The notes beneath the pieces were generated by a model. The model saw nothing but the letters and a program-made list of their open reading frames with translations. It had not been told where the DNA came from and searched no databases. The position numbers were made by a program, and so were the translations under genes. From Flavobacterium sp. SUN046 (lineage in GTDB: Bacteria > Bacteroidota > Bacteroidia > Flavobacteriales > Flavobacteriaceae), in assembly GCF_028867965.1 (NCBI RefSeq), contig NZ_JAPQNT010000004.1, positions 1-64,000 of the forward strand: 64,000 nucleotides of DNA, in the 5' to 3' direction. Below are positions 44,113 to 52,929 of this stretch, in pieces. Every line of letters begins with the position of its first letter. Positions within the stretch are counted from its first letter, which is position 1.

Positions 44113-45255
44113 TTAATTCTTTTTAGGTGACATACTTTTCTTTAACCAAATAAAACCTATTAAACCTGATAGTAATGATGCAATTAGTATCATAAACTTG
44201 GAATTATTTATTATTTCATCATTATCAAATGCCAATAATGTTATGAATATTGACATTGTGAATCCGATTCCACCAAGAAAACCAACACCAATAAGCTTAT
44301 TCCAAGAGATATCTTTTGGAAGTTGCGTTAGTTTTAACTTAACTGCTAAAAATGTAAAAGCTAAAATTCCCAATGGTTTTCCTATGAATAAGCCAAAAAT
44401 TATGCCTAATGAATATGATTCTGAAAAAGTGTGAATTAAATTAGTTCCAATAACAATTGCCGTATTGCTTAAAGCAAATAATGGAATGATTATAAAAGCG
44501 ACTGGATAATGCAACCAATTTTGTAATTTATACGAAATAGAAGTCTCGCTTCCGTCTTGAAACGGAATTGCAAATGCCAGTAAAACGCCGGTTATTGTAG
44601 CGTGAACACCAGAATTCAACATAAAATACCACATGAAAACGCCACCGATTAAGTAAACTAGTAAGTTGTTTACTTTCATTCGATTTAGAATTAAAAGTAG
44701 CCCAAAAATTGATAATGAAATCAATAAATTTACAAATAAAATTGTTTTGGTATAGAAAACTGCAATCATCAAAATTGCTCCTAAATCGTCTATAACTGCT
44801 AGAGCCGTTAGAAATATTTTTAGTGAAAGTGGTACACGATTACCTAATAATGATAAAATTCCGACCGCAAATGCTATATCGGTTGCCATTGGGATTCCGA
44901 ATCCAGTTTGCGTAGTAGTTCTAAAATTAAAGAAAGCAAAAATCAAAGCTGGAAAAATCATGCCACCAAGTGCACCCGAAAGCGGTAAAATTGCTTCTTT
45001 TAATTTGGAAAGTTCGCCTTTGTAAATTTCACGTTCTAATTCTAAACCGATGAGCAAAAAGAAAATTGCCATCAAACCGTCGTTTATCCAATGTTCGATG
45101 CTATGACTTCCAATTTGAGTTTGCCAAATCGATAAATATTGTTTTGAAAAAATTGAATTAGAAATTAAAAGCGAAAAAATCGTACAAATTAGCAATACCA
45201 ATCCGCCAGCTTTTTCGCTTTCAAAAAATGATCTAAAAAGGTTTTTTTGTCTCAA
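44113..45255 (-). CDS. nhaA: Na+/H+ antiporter NhaA
   Basis: Inner-membrane electroneutral-to-electrogenic sodium/proton antiporter of 380 residues with about 12 membrane segments. The signatures LLIGLELEREIYKGELS, GFGIPMATDIAFAVGILSLLG and the ion-binding aspartate pair in ALAVIDDLGAILMIA are all present. The gene begins immediately (no gap) after the stop of the dehydrogenase gene, so they form one transcript; a joint role in salt or pH response is possible. Confidence 0.95.
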   Translation of the reverse strand: MRQKNLFRSFFESEKAGGLVLLICTIFSLLISNSIFSKQYLSIWQTQIGSHSIEHWINDGLMAIFFLLIGLELEREIYKGELSKLKEAILPLSGALGGMIFPALIFAFFNFRTTTQTGFGIPMATDIAFAVGILSLLGNRVPLSLKIFLTALAVIDDLGAILMIAVFYTKTILFVNLLISLSIFGLLLILNRMKVNNLLVYLIGGVFMWYFMLNSGVHATITGVLLAFAIPFQDGSETSISYKLQNWLHYPVAFIIIPLFALSNTAIVIGTNLIHTFSESYSLGIIFGLFIGKPLGILAFTFLAVKLKLTQLPKDISWNKLIGVGFLGGIGFTMSIFITLLAFDNDEIINNSKFMILIASLLSGLIGFIWLKKSMSPKKN

Positions 45256-46482
45256 TTATAATAATTGTTTCAAGGCAATTTCATAGGCTGTTGCACTTAT
45301 ATTTTTCTTATTAGAATTTAATGCATGCGCTTTTTCGATTGCTTTTTTGATAATTTCCGAAGTATCATAAAATATAGCTTCGTCGGTCATTTGTACTTTT
45401 TTCTCCATGAAATAGGCGAAAACTCGTGCCATTCCACAATTTGAAATAAAATCGGGAATTAAACTAACTTTGCTATCTGTTGCTTCCATGATTGGACCGA
45501 AGAAAATTTCTTTGTCAGCAAAAGGCACATTTGCACCACATGAAATTACTTCTAATCCTGATGCAATTAAATTATCCAACTGTTCTTTGGTTACCAATCT
45601 TGATGCCGCACACGGCGCAAAAATATCAGCTCCAATTGTCCAGATTTTTTTGTTGATTTCTTCAAATGGAATCATATTTTCTGCAACCAATTTGTTTCCG
45701 TCTTTGTTTAAAAATAATCGTCTGATTTCTTCAAAACTAAAACCTTCTTCATTAATTACACCACCATCGCGGTCAATAATTCCGATGATTTTCACGCCCA
45801 TTTCTGCCAAATAAAAAGCAGCAGCCGAACCAACGTTTCCAAAACCTTGAACAATTGCTTTTTTTCCATGAAAATCACCACCGTAAGTATTGTAGTAATG
45901 GCGTACAGCTTCGGCAACACCGTAACCTGTAATCATATCTGCAACAGTGTATTTACGGATAACATCTGGTGAAAATTTAGTGTTTTCAATAACTTTTACA
46001 ACTCCTTGACGCAATTGACCAATTCTATTGATTTTATCGGCTTCAGTTGGTTTGAAATGTCCATTAAAAACGCCTTCTTGCGGATGCCAAACACCACATT
46101 CTTCAGTCATTGGAATTACTTCGTGAATTTCGTCAACGTTTAAATCGCCACCAGTTCCATAATAACTTTTTAATAAAGGCGAAACAGCTTTGTACCAACG
46201 TTGTAAAACTCCTTTTTTTCTTGGGTCGTTTGGATCAAAATTTATTCCCGATTTTGCACCACCAATTGCTGGTCCAGAAACTGAAAATTTCACTTCCATA
46301 GTTTTAGCCAATGATAAAACTTCGTTCATGTCAAGCCCTTTTCTCATTCGAGTTCCTCCACCAGCTGCACCACCACGTAAAGAGTTTATTACCGTCCAAC
46401 CTTCGGCTTCGGTTTCACTATCTTTCCAATTGAATATTATTTCGGGTGTTTTATCCTCAAATTTTTTAAGTAAGTCTTTCAT
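45256..46482 (-). CDS. Glu/Leu/Phe/Val dehydrogenase family protein
   Basis: NAD-dependent amino acid dehydrogenase, 408 residues. Dimerisation/catalytic N-terminal domain with GGAAGGGTRMRKGLDMNEVLSLAKTMEVK and the catalytic-lysine segment GPAIGGAKSGINFDP, then YYGTGGDLNVDEIHEV. The NAD-binding domain has GFGNVGSAAAFYLAEMGVKIIGIIDRDGGV and FAPCAASRLVT. Glutamate or leucine could be the substrate; the sequence alone does not decide. It is divergent from the DUF1003 gene. Confidence 0.9.
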   Translation of the reverse strand: MKDLLKKFEDKTPEIIFNWKDSETEAEGWTVINSLRGGAAGGGTRMRKGLDMNEVLSLAKTMEVKFSVSGPAIGGAKSGINFDPNDPRKKGVLQRWYKAVSPLLKSYYGTGGDLNVDEIHEVIPMTEECGVWHPQEGVFNGHFKPTEADKINRIGQLRQGVVKVIENTKFSPDVIRKYTVADMITGYGVAEAVRHYYNTYGGDFHGKKAIVQGFGNVGSAAAFYLAEMGVKIIGIIDRDGGVINEEGFSFEEIRRLFLNKDGNKLVAENMIPFEEINKKIWTIGADIFAPCAASRLVTKEQLDNLIASGLEVISCGANVPFADKEIFFGPIMEATDSKVSLIPDFISNCGMARVFAYFMEKKVQMTDEAIFYDTSEIIKKAIEKAHALNSNKKNISATAYEIALKQLL

Positions 46483-46572
46483 TTTGTTTAATCTGAATCG
46501 TATTACTGAGTTTATTTCAGTATTTTAAATTCTTTAATTTAGTTTGTTTGTAAGTTTGTTTTGTTTGTTTTG

Positions 46573-46580
46573 CAAATATA
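46573..46580 (-). promoter_or_regulatory. Promoter -7 element for the dehydrogenase-nhaA transcript
   Basis: CAAATATA on the plus strand is TATATTTG on the minus strand, a perfect TAnnTTTG, about 90 bases before the dehydrogenase ATG. Upstream TCTG stands near the expected TTTG position. Confidence 0.5.
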
Positions 46581-46683
46581 AGGTTTATATAAGATTCAGA
46601 AATTGGATTTTATAATTTTATTCCATTTCCATTTTAATGTTATTTATAGTTACATTTGAAAGTAATTTAAAAGGATAAAAACT

Positions 46684-47094
46684 ATGAAAAAAGCTAAAAA
46701 TTGGCACGAACAACATAATGAGTCATTGAGTTTTGGAAGTCGATTAGCCGATAAAGTTGCTACTGGAATGGGCTCTTGGCGGTTTATTATTATTCAAACA
46801 GTTATTGTAGCAATTTGGATGTTATTAAACGTAATAGCTTTTATATCACATTGGGATCCGTATCCGTTTATCCTTTTGAATTTACTTTTTTCTACTCAAG
46901 CTGCTTATGCTGCACCAATAATTATGATGGCACAAAATCGTCAAAATGAACGTGATAGAGCACAAGCACAAGCTGATTATCAAACTAATATTGATGCAAA
47001 ATTAGAAATCGAAGCACTTACAGAAAAATTGAATGCTATGGAAATTAATAAATTAGATAAAATTTTGGCTCTTTTGGAAGAGAAGGAAAAATAA
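46684..47094 (+). CDS. DUF1003 domain membrane protein
   Basis: A 136-residue inner-membrane protein with two membrane helices (about 30-55 and 60-80). The DUF1003 phrases FGSRLADKVATGMGSWRFIIIQ, DPYPFILLNLLFSTQAAYAAPIIMMAQNRQNERDR are clear, followed by a charged helix (about 88-136) likely in the cytoplasm. The function of the family is unknown. It is transcribed alone, divergent from the dehydrogenase gene. Confidence 0.9.
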   Translation: MKKAKNWHEQHNESLSFGSRLADKVATGMGSWRFIIIQTVIVAIWMLLNVIAFISHWDPYPFILLNLLFSTQAAYAAPIIMMAQNRQNERDRAQAQADYQTNIDAKLEIEALTEKLNAMEINKLDKILALLEEKEK

Positions 47095-47116
47095 TTTTTT
47101 TTTATACATTGTTAAA

Positions 47117-48184
47117 TTAAATGTTAAAAACAAATCCTGACGAATGGTCATTTTTTGCTCCTGTAACACTACTTAAAACATTAATTTCGTTACGTAATTT
47201 TAAAACACCAAGAAGAGCAAAAATTAAAGCTTCTTTGAATTCTAATGTTTTGTTATCTGGAATTATGATTTCTAATTGAGGTAAGTGAAATTGCATACGT
47301 TCAATTAAAAAATCATTATAAGCACCGCCACCAGTTACAAGTAGTTTGCCAGTTTTGTTTGGTAATGATAAGGAAGTTTGCAAAGAAATATGTTCTGTAA
47401 AAGTGTGCATTTTGTCTTCAATTGAAATAGGATATTTTTCAATTAATGGCAAGACAATCTCTTTTACAAATTCAAATCCGAGTGATTTTGGAAACGTTTT
47501 TTTGTAATAATCTAATGCATTTAATTCCTTTAATAAATCAGAATTTAATTTTCCCGAACGTGCAATTTTTCCTTTATCATCATATTTCAATCCTAATTTA
47601 TTGGCATAGAAATTCAAGACAGTATTAACTGGAGAAATATCAAAAGCTATTCGATTTTTATTTTGTTCAAATGAAACATTAGAAAATCCGCCAAGATTTA
47701 AACAATAATCATATTCGGAAAACAAAATTCTATCACCAATTGGCACTAAAGGCGCACCTTGACCACCAAGTTGAACATCTTGAACTCTAAAATTACAAAC
47801 TACTTTTTGATTGCTGTATTTTGCTATTTCAGGTAAATTTCCTATTTGTAAAGTAATTCCGTTTTGAGGTTGATGTATAATAGTATGTCCGTGAGAGCAA
47901 ACAGCATCAAGATTTGAAATTTGATATTTTTGTATAAAATTTGATATTACTTTTCCCAATAATTTGGTATAATCTTCATTTAAATTAATTAATTCTTCAT
48001 TTGAAAAATCAACAGCAACTTTCAACGTGTTTAACCAATTATCAGAATATGAAACGGTTTCAGATTCCAAAATTTCATACTTCCATTTGCCCGCTTTAAT
48101 AGTGAAATGGATGTGTGCTAAATCAATTCCATCAAGCGATGTTCCTGACATTACTCCGATAACTGTATAAGATTCTTTAAACAT
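47117..48184 (-). CDS. anmK: Anhydro-N-acetylmuramic acid kinase
   Basis: Peptidoglycan recycling enzyme: it opens and phosphorylates 1,6-anhydro-MurNAc to MurNAc-6-phosphate. The 355 residues fit the family: VMSGTSLDGIDLAHIHF at the start, CSHGHTIIHQP, VPIGDRILFSEYDYCLNLGGFSN, FDISPVNTVLN, and the ATP-binding LVTGGGAYNDFLIERM. No murQ or nagZ is close by. It converges with the DUF1003 gene with only 22 bases between stops. Confidence 0.95.
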   Translation of the reverse strand: MFKESYTVIGVMSGTSLDGIDLAHIHFTIKAGKWKYEILESETVSYSDNWLNTLKVAVDFSNEELINLNEDYTKLLGKVISNFIQKYQISNLDAVCSHGHTIIHQPQNGITLQIGNLPEIAKYSNQKVVCNFRVQDVQLGGQGAPLVPIGDRILFSEYDYCLNLGGFSNVSFEQNKNRIAFDISPVNTVLNFYANKLGLKYDDKGKIARSGKLNSDLLKELNALDYYKKTFPKSLGFEFVKEIVLPLIEKYPISIEDKMHTFTEHISLQTSLSLPNKTGKLLVTGGGAYNDFLIERMQFHLPQLEIIIPDNKTLEFKEALIFALLGVLKLRNEINVLSSVTGAKNDHSSGFVFNI

Positions 48185-48204
48185 TTTCTAAATTTACGAA
48201 ATCG

Positions 48205-48236
48205 TTTGAAATTTTAATGAAAATATGCTACTTTTG
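48205..48236 (+). promoter_or_regulatory. Promoter of the acyl-CoA dehydrogenase gene
   Basis: TTTG (48205-48208), 20 bases, then TACTTTTG (48229-48236): a full match to the Bacteroidota promoter. Transcription should start about 37 bases before the ATG. Confidence 0.75.
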
Positions 48237-48279
48237 AGCACTTAAACAAAATTTTCACTAAATAACTTTATACAAAAAT

Positions 48280-49416
48280 ATGGATTTTAATCTTACCGAA
48301 GAGCATTTAATGATTCAGCAAGCCGCAAAAGATTTTGCTCAAGCCGAACTATTACCTGGAGTAATTGAAAGAGATGAGCATTCTAAATTTCCGACTGAGC
48401 AAGTTAAAATGATGGCTGATCTTGGGTTTATGGGAATGATGGTTGATCCAAAATACGGTGGTTCAGGATTGGACAGCATATCGTATGTTTTGGCAATGAC
48501 AGAAATTGCAAAAGTTGATGCTTCAGCAGCAGTAATCATGTCGGTTAACAATTCATTAGTTTGTGCTGGAATGGAAAAATATTGTTCAGAAGAACAAAAA
48601 ATGAAATATTTAGTACCACTTGCAAAAGGTGAAGTTATTGGTGCTTTTTGTCTGTCTGAGCCCGAAGCTGGTAGTGATGCTACTTCGCAAAAAACTACAG
48701 CAATTGACAAAGGAGATTATTATTTGTTGAATGGTACAAAAAACTGGATTACTAATGGTTCAACAGCATCAACGTATTTAGTTATTGCGCAAACCGATAT
48801 AGAAAAAGGACATAAAGGCATCAACGCATTTATTGTTGAAAAAGGTTGGGCAGGATTTGATATTGGTCCGAAAGAACGTAAAATGGGAATTCGTGGTAGC
48901 GATACACATTCGTTGTTATTCAACGATGTGAAAGTTCCAAAAGAAAATAGAATTGGTGCAGATGGATTTGGATTTGCCTTCGCAATGAACGTGTTAAACG
49001 GCGGAAGAATAGGAATTGCATCGCAGGCTTTAGGAATTGCAACCGGTGCTTATGAAATTGCATTAAAATATGCACATGAAAGAAAAGCATTTGGAAAAGA
49101 AATTTTCAATCATCAAGCGATAGCTTTTAAATTGGCTGATATGTATGTAAAAGTTACTGCGGCTAGATTATTAGTAATGAAAGCGGCATGCGAAAAAGAT
49201 GAAGGAAAAGATATAGCACATTCGGGTGCAATGGCAAAATTATACGCTTCAGAAATTGCTTTGGAAGTAGCTAACGAAGCAGTTCAAATTCATGGTGGAA
49301 ACGGTTATGTTGCCGAATATCATGTAGAACGAATGATGCGAGATTCTAAAATTACTCAAATTTATGAAGGAACTTCTGAAATTCAACGTATTGTGATTTC
49401 TAGAGGCTTGGTGTAA
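48280..49416 (+). CDS. Acyl-CoA dehydrogenase (short/medium-chain type)
   Basis: FAD-dependent first step of beta-oxidation or branched-chain amino acid breakdown. The 378-residue protein has the family signatures GAFCLSEPEAGSDATSQKTTA and QAIAFKLADMYVKVTAARLLV, NWITNGSTASTYLVIAQT, and the catalytic-base segment QIYEGTSEIQRIVISR with the glutamate in YEG. This glutamate position is that of short-chain/butyryl-type enzymes. No other beta-oxidation gene is near. The exact chain length preference is unknown. Confidence 0.94.
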   Translation: MDFNLTEEHLMIQQAAKDFAQAELLPGVIERDEHSKFPTEQVKMMADLGFMGMMVDPKYGGSGLDSISYVLAMTEIAKVDASAAVIMSVNNSLVCAGMEKYCSEEQKMKYLVPLAKGEVIGAFCLSEPEAGSDATSQKTTAIDKGDYYLLNGTKNWITNGSTASTYLVIAQTDIEKGHKGINAFIVEKGWAGFDIGPKERKMGIRGSDTHSLLFNDVKVPKENRIGADGFGFAFAMNVLNGGRIGIASQALGIATGAYEIALKYAHERKAFGKEIFNHQAIAFKLADMYVKVTAARLLVMKAACEKDEGKDIAHSGAMAKLYASEIALEVANEAVQIHGGNGYVAEYHVERMMRDSKITQIYEGTSEIQRIVISRGLV

Positions 49417-49440
49417 TAAATAAGTTATTTTTAGTTCAAT

Positions 49441-49476
49441 AAAACCTTTTCATCTAAAAACTGAAAAGGTTTTTTA
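49441..49476 (+). terminator. Terminator of the acyl-CoA dehydrogenase gene
   Basis: AAAACCTTTTCA (49441-49452) and TGAAAAGGTTTT (49462-49473) form a perfect 12-base stem with T residues after it. Confidence 0.88.
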
Positions 49477-49489
49477 TTATATTTACAAC

Positions 49490-50167
49490 ATGTACGACGA
49501 ACTTAAATATTGGTATTTACGTGATCACAAACTTTTTTGGACATTAAGTATGTCACAAATCAAGCAATTGTGTATCATTACAGGTTTTAAAAATGCCAAA
49601 AAAGGTGATGTCATTTACTTCTCATCGACGGATGTTCCAAGAATTTTTTTACTCAAAAAAGGAAATATCAAAATTGTTTCGGTTGATGAAGAAGGCAATG
49701 AAACCATTAAAGAAATTCTTCAAAAAGGAGATTTATTCGGAGAATTATCACTTGAAACTGATTCTGATGTTAATGAATATGCGAAAGCTTTAACCGATGA
49801 GGTTTCTATTTGTAGTTTTTTAATGTCAGATTTTGAAGATTTATTAGTTAGAAATCCAACTTTAGCGTTGTCTTACACCAAATTTGTTGGATTAAAAATG
49901 AAGCGTTTTAAAAATAATTATTCCAATTTAGTTTCTAAAGATGCTAAAACTAGATTGCTTTCTTTCTTAAAAGATTGGGCAGAGCGCGAAGGAAAATTTG
50001 AAGGAAATAAAGTAACGATAAACAATTATTTAACCCAAACGGATATCGCTCAAATTATTTGTACATCAAGACAAACCGCCACATTGTTACTTAATGAATT
50101 AGAAGAAAAAAACTTGATTTATTACGGTCGAAAAGAAATATTGATTGACGATATTTCAATATTATAA
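49490..50167 (+). CDS. Crp/Fnr family transcriptional regulator
   Basis: A 225-residue regulator: cyclic-nucleotide-binding-like beta barrel at about 25-125 (VIYFSSTDVPRIFLLKKGNIKIV, LQKGDLFGELSLE), dimer helix at about 128-155, and a winged helix (about 155-220) with the recognition part TQTDIAQIICTSRQTATLLLNELEEKNLI. No N-terminal cysteine cluster of Fnr is present, so it does not sense oxygen through an iron-sulfur centre. The DM13 lipoprotein gene follows, with its own promoter region containing a possible operator. They may form a regulator-target pair. Confidence 0.9.
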   Translation: MYDELKYWYLRDHKLFWTLSMSQIKQLCIITGFKNAKKGDVIYFSSTDVPRIFLLKKGNIKIVSVDEEGNETIKEILQKGDLFGELSLETDSDVNEYAKALTDEVSICSFLMSDFEDLLVRNPTLALSYTKFVGLKMKRFKNNYSNLVSKDAKTRLLSFLKDWAEREGKFEGNKVTINNYLTQTDIAQIICTSRQTATLLLNELEEKNLIYYGRKEILIDDISIL

Positions 50168-50215
50168 AACTATTTCATCTCAATTGTAAACTACCCGACA
50201 TTTCTCTTTTGTGTA

Positions 50216-50238
50216 TTGATTTACTTTTGTTTAATCAA
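50216..50238. promoter_or_regulatory. Promoter -7 box with possible Crp/Fnr operator, DM13 gene
   Basis: TTGATT (50216-50221) and AATCAA (50233-50238) form an inverted pair resembling Crp/Fnr half sites, but with a longer spacer (11 bases) than classic sites. Between them lies TACTTTTG (50222-50229), a perfect -7 element. A factor bound here would block the promoter. Inferred. Confidence 0.4.
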
Positions 50239-50249
50239 ATTTTAAAATC

Positions 50250-50669
50250 ATGAAAAAGACACTTTTAGTTTTAGGCATTTTAACACTTTTAATTTCCTGT
50301 GAGCAAGTTGGAGAGTTAACTAAAGATGGCGTTAACACAACTACGATCTCTCAAATTTCAACATTAAATTATCATGGAAATTTCGTGCCAACATCAGGAA
50401 TTACAGTTACTGGTGGCGCAAAAATTTATTTAGACGGAAATCAATATAAATTAGAATTAGAGAATTTTTCTATTTCAAGTGGTCCTGATTTAAAAGTTTA
50501 TTTATCCAAAACCAATTTGCCAAATGACTTTGTAAGTTTAGGAAATCTTACTTCTCAAACGGTTTATGCAATTCCGCAAACTGTAGATTTATCTAATTAT
50601 AAATATGTTCTTATCCATTGCCAACAGTACAATCACTTATTTGCTATTGCTGAATTAATTCAAAATTAA
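50250..50669 (+). CDS. DM13 domain lipoprotein
   Basis: A 139-residue exported lipoprotein (lipobox cysteine in TLLISC, residue 17). The remainder is a DM13 domain (about 40-139): SISSGPDLKVYLSKTNLP, then NYKYVLIHCQQYNHLFAIAEL with the conserved cysteine near the end. DM13 domains are proposed to act in electron transfer or redox chemistry at membranes; the actual reaction is unknown. Gene spacing of two bases to the next gene shows that the outer-membrane protein and this one are made together. Confidence 0.88.
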   Translation: MKKTLLVLGILTLLISCEQVGELTKDGVNTTTISQISTLNYHGNFVPTSGITVTGGAKIYLDGNQYKLELENFSISSGPDLKVYLSKTNLPNDFVSLGNLTSQTVYAIPQTVDLSNYKYVLIHCQQYNHLFAIAELIQN

Positions 50670-50671
50670 TT

Positions 50672-51565
50672 ATGAAAAAGTTATTATTATTTGTTATAAT
50701 TGTTTTGTTTTCTAATTCAATTTTAGCACAAGGTTGCAGTGATGCAGGAATTTGTTCTATCGGACATGCATTTCAAGCAGATGAAAAAATATTTAAAAAC
50801 AACATTGAAGTTGCTACTATCTTTGGAGCAGGTGAGGCCGATGTAAAGTATTTTTCTCCAACAATATCCTACACAAGAAGGTTTTCTGATAAATTTTCAT
50901 TGAGTTCTAAAGTTACTTTTTCAACAGCCGATGGAAGTTTTGGTACACGAGGTTCATTTGGCGACGCTTTTTTAATTGGAAATTATACATTTAAAGAGAA
51001 AAATAAAAAACAATGGAGCGCTTTGTTAGGATGGAAATTTCCTTTTACAAGTTCAAATAAAAAAATAAATGGATATTCACTTCCGTTAGATTATCAATCG
51101 AGTTTAGGAACATTCGATTTGTTTTTAGGAACAAATTTTAAATATCGCAATTGGGATTTTAATGGCGCAATTCAAATTCCGGTTTTCAATAACAACAAGA
51201 ATTCATATTTTAAAGAATTTTCTGGAACTGACGATTTTCCATCTACTAATTTGTTCAAACGAAAATCAGATGTGTTGACTCGCGCTACGTATTCTATTAA
51301 AGCTAAAAAATTTGTTTTCAAACCCAATGTGCTTTTTATCTATCATTTAGGTGAAGATTCTTATGAAACTATTTTTGGAAAAAGAGAGTCAATTTCGGGT
51401 TCAGATGGTTTAACAATTAATGGAAATTTAATTTCAACTTACAATTTTAATAAACAAAATAGTTTAGAGCTTTCTTTGGCAACACCTTTTGTTGTTAGAA
51501 CTATTCGACCAGATGGTTTGACACGAAGTGCTGTTTTAGGATTAATTTATCACTATTCTTTTTAA
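50672..51565 (+). CDS. Outer-membrane beta-barrel protein, unknown function
   Basis: A 297-residue protein with a signal peptide (about 1-19, NSILAQ). After a short Cys-containing N-terminal part (GCSDAGICSIGHAF) it is beta-strand-rich with many aromatic residues, ending in GLIYHYSF, a typical barrel end. The cysteine pair C-x4-C near the mature N-terminus is unusual for an outer-membrane protein and could hold a metal or a disulfide. It is cotranscribed with the DM13 lipoprotein, which suggests a shared redox or metal role. No family name can be given. Confidence 0.75.
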   Translation: MKKLLLFVIIVLFSNSILAQGCSDAGICSIGHAFQADEKIFKNNIEVATIFGAGEADVKYFSPTISYTRRFSDKFSLSSKVTFSTADGSFGTRGSFGDAFLIGNYTFKEKNKKQWSALLGWKFPFTSSNKKINGYSLPLDYQSSLGTFDLFLGTNFKYRNWDFNGAIQIPVFNNNKNSYFKEFSGTDDFPSTNLFKRKSDVLTRATYSIKAKKFVFKPNVLFIYHLGEDSYETIFGKRESISGSDGLTINGNLISTYNFNKQNSLELSLATPFVVRTIRPDGLTRSAVLGLIYHYSF

Positions 51566-51732
51566 TTAAGTTAGAGAAAAACACCATAATTTTGTAAAAA
51601 AGATATTTTCAATTTTAAATCTTAATTTACATCCAAAAATTAAAATATTTTATTTGTTAAAATTTTTAAACAATAATAAAAACTTATTTTATATTTTAGT
51701 CGTAAATAAACTACAACAAACAAACTAATAAC

Positions 51733-52221
51733 ATGCTAATAAATTCTATCAATACTACTTTAGAAGAATTAAATAGTCTTTTAAACCAATTGTCTAACGA
51801 TGATTATGTTTATCAATGCACTGAATTAAGTGATGCTACAATAGGTCAACACACGAGACATATTATTGAACTTTTTCAATGCTTGTTAAACCAATACGAG
51901 ACAGGTTTAATAAACTATGATATTCGCAACCGAGATTATTTAATTCAAACTGATGTTGAAGCGGCTAAAAGTGCAATAAATAGTTTAAAGTTAAACCTTG
52001 ATAAACCAAACAAAAAACTAAATTTGTGCCAAGTTATTGATAGCGAAACTATGATTATAGATTCTAATTATTTTAGAGAATTGTTGTATAATTTAGAACA
52101 TTGTATTCACCATCAAGCGCTAATTAAAGTAGCCGTTTTAAAAATGACTCATCTTAAAATCAATAGTGATTTTGGTGTAGCTCGTTCCACAATTGAATAT
52201 AGAAAACAATGTGTACAGTAA
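51733..52221 (+). CDS. DinB/YfiT superfamily protein
   Basis: A 162-residue four-helix-bundle protein. The metal-ligand histidines of the DinB fold are seen in TIGQHTRHIIELF and EHCIHHQALIKV. The superfamily includes thiol S-transferases and many stress-induced proteins of unknown activity. Its last 13 bases overlap the NRDE gene start, suggesting translation coupling. Activity unknown. Confidence 0.85.
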   Translation: MLINSINTTLEELNSLLNQLSNDDYVYQCTELSDATIGQHTRHIIELFQCLLNQYETGLINYDIRNRDYLIQTDVEAAKSAINSLKLNLDKPNKKLNLCQVIDSETMIIDSNYFRELLYNLEHCIHHQALIKVAVLKMTHLKINSDFGVARSTIEYRKQCVQ

Positions 52222-52919
52222 GTTTTGTTTTTGCAAATGAAAAGGTCATTATAACATCTAATCGAGATGAAAAAATAGTTCGTCCACAAGCTATTGAGCC
52301 TAAAAATTATTTAATTAATAATAAAAATATCATATTTCCGAAAGATAAAAAAGCTGGAGGAACTTGGTTTGCAATTGACGAAAATGCCAATGTAGTGGTT
52401 TTGCTTAATGGTGCAGCAGAAAAGCATATTGTTAAAAACAACTATTTAAAAAGTCGAGGTTTAATTGTGCTCGAATTAATAAGTAGTTTTTCAGCTATTT
52501 TAAGTTGGAAATCTATCAATTTAGATGAAGTTGAGCCATTTACACTAGTCGTTTTTCAGGATAAGAAATTGTATCAATTACGATGGAATGGTTTTGTAAA
52601 AGAAACTACCGAATTAGATAGTTCACAAAATCATATTTGGTCGTCATCTACATTATATTCTTCAGAAATTCGCGCTAAAAGAGCCAATTGGTTTGAAAAT
52701 TTTCTTGACACTAAACCAGTTATTACTCCTAACGAAATGTTTAATTTTCATAGATATACAGAAGAAAATAATCAAGAACATGGTTTGGTTATTAATAGAG
52801 ATGATGTCACTAAAACCGTGAGTATAACCCAAACAGTAATTGAAAAAAATAAAGTTGAAATTTTTTATCATGACTTAATTTCAGAACAAAATTTTTCTAA
52901 TTCATTTATAACCGTTTAA
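52209..52919 (+). CDS. NRDE (TANGO2) family protein
   Basis: A 236-residue protein with the family hallmark NRDE in ITSNRDEKIVRPQA, directly after the N-terminal MCTVSFVF whose Cys2 could become an N-terminal nucleophile once Met1 is removed. GGTWFAIDENANVVVLLNGA follows. TANGO2-type proteins are implicated in heme or lipid handling in eukaryotes; the bacterial role is unknown. It overlaps the DinB gene and is followed by an ATP-grasp gene after ten bases, so the set is one transcript. Confidence 0.9.
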   Translation: MCTVSFVFANEKVIITSNRDEKIVRPQAIEPKNYLINNKNIIFPKDKKAGGTWFAIDENANVVVLLNGAAEKHIVKNNYLKSRGLIVLELISSFSAILSWKSINLDEVEPFTLVVFQDKKLYQLRWNGFVKETTELDSSQNHIWSSSTLYSSEIRAKRANWFENFLDTKPVITPNEMFNFHRYTEENNQEHGLVINRDDVTKTVSITQTVIEKNKVEIFYHDLISEQNFSNSFITV

Positions 52920-52929
52920 CTAAAATCAA

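Noticed and set aside
48339..48710. Minus-strand ORF of 123 codons inside the acyl-CoA dehydrogenase gene
   Set aside because: Antisense shadow with no signals; the plus-strand gene is certain.
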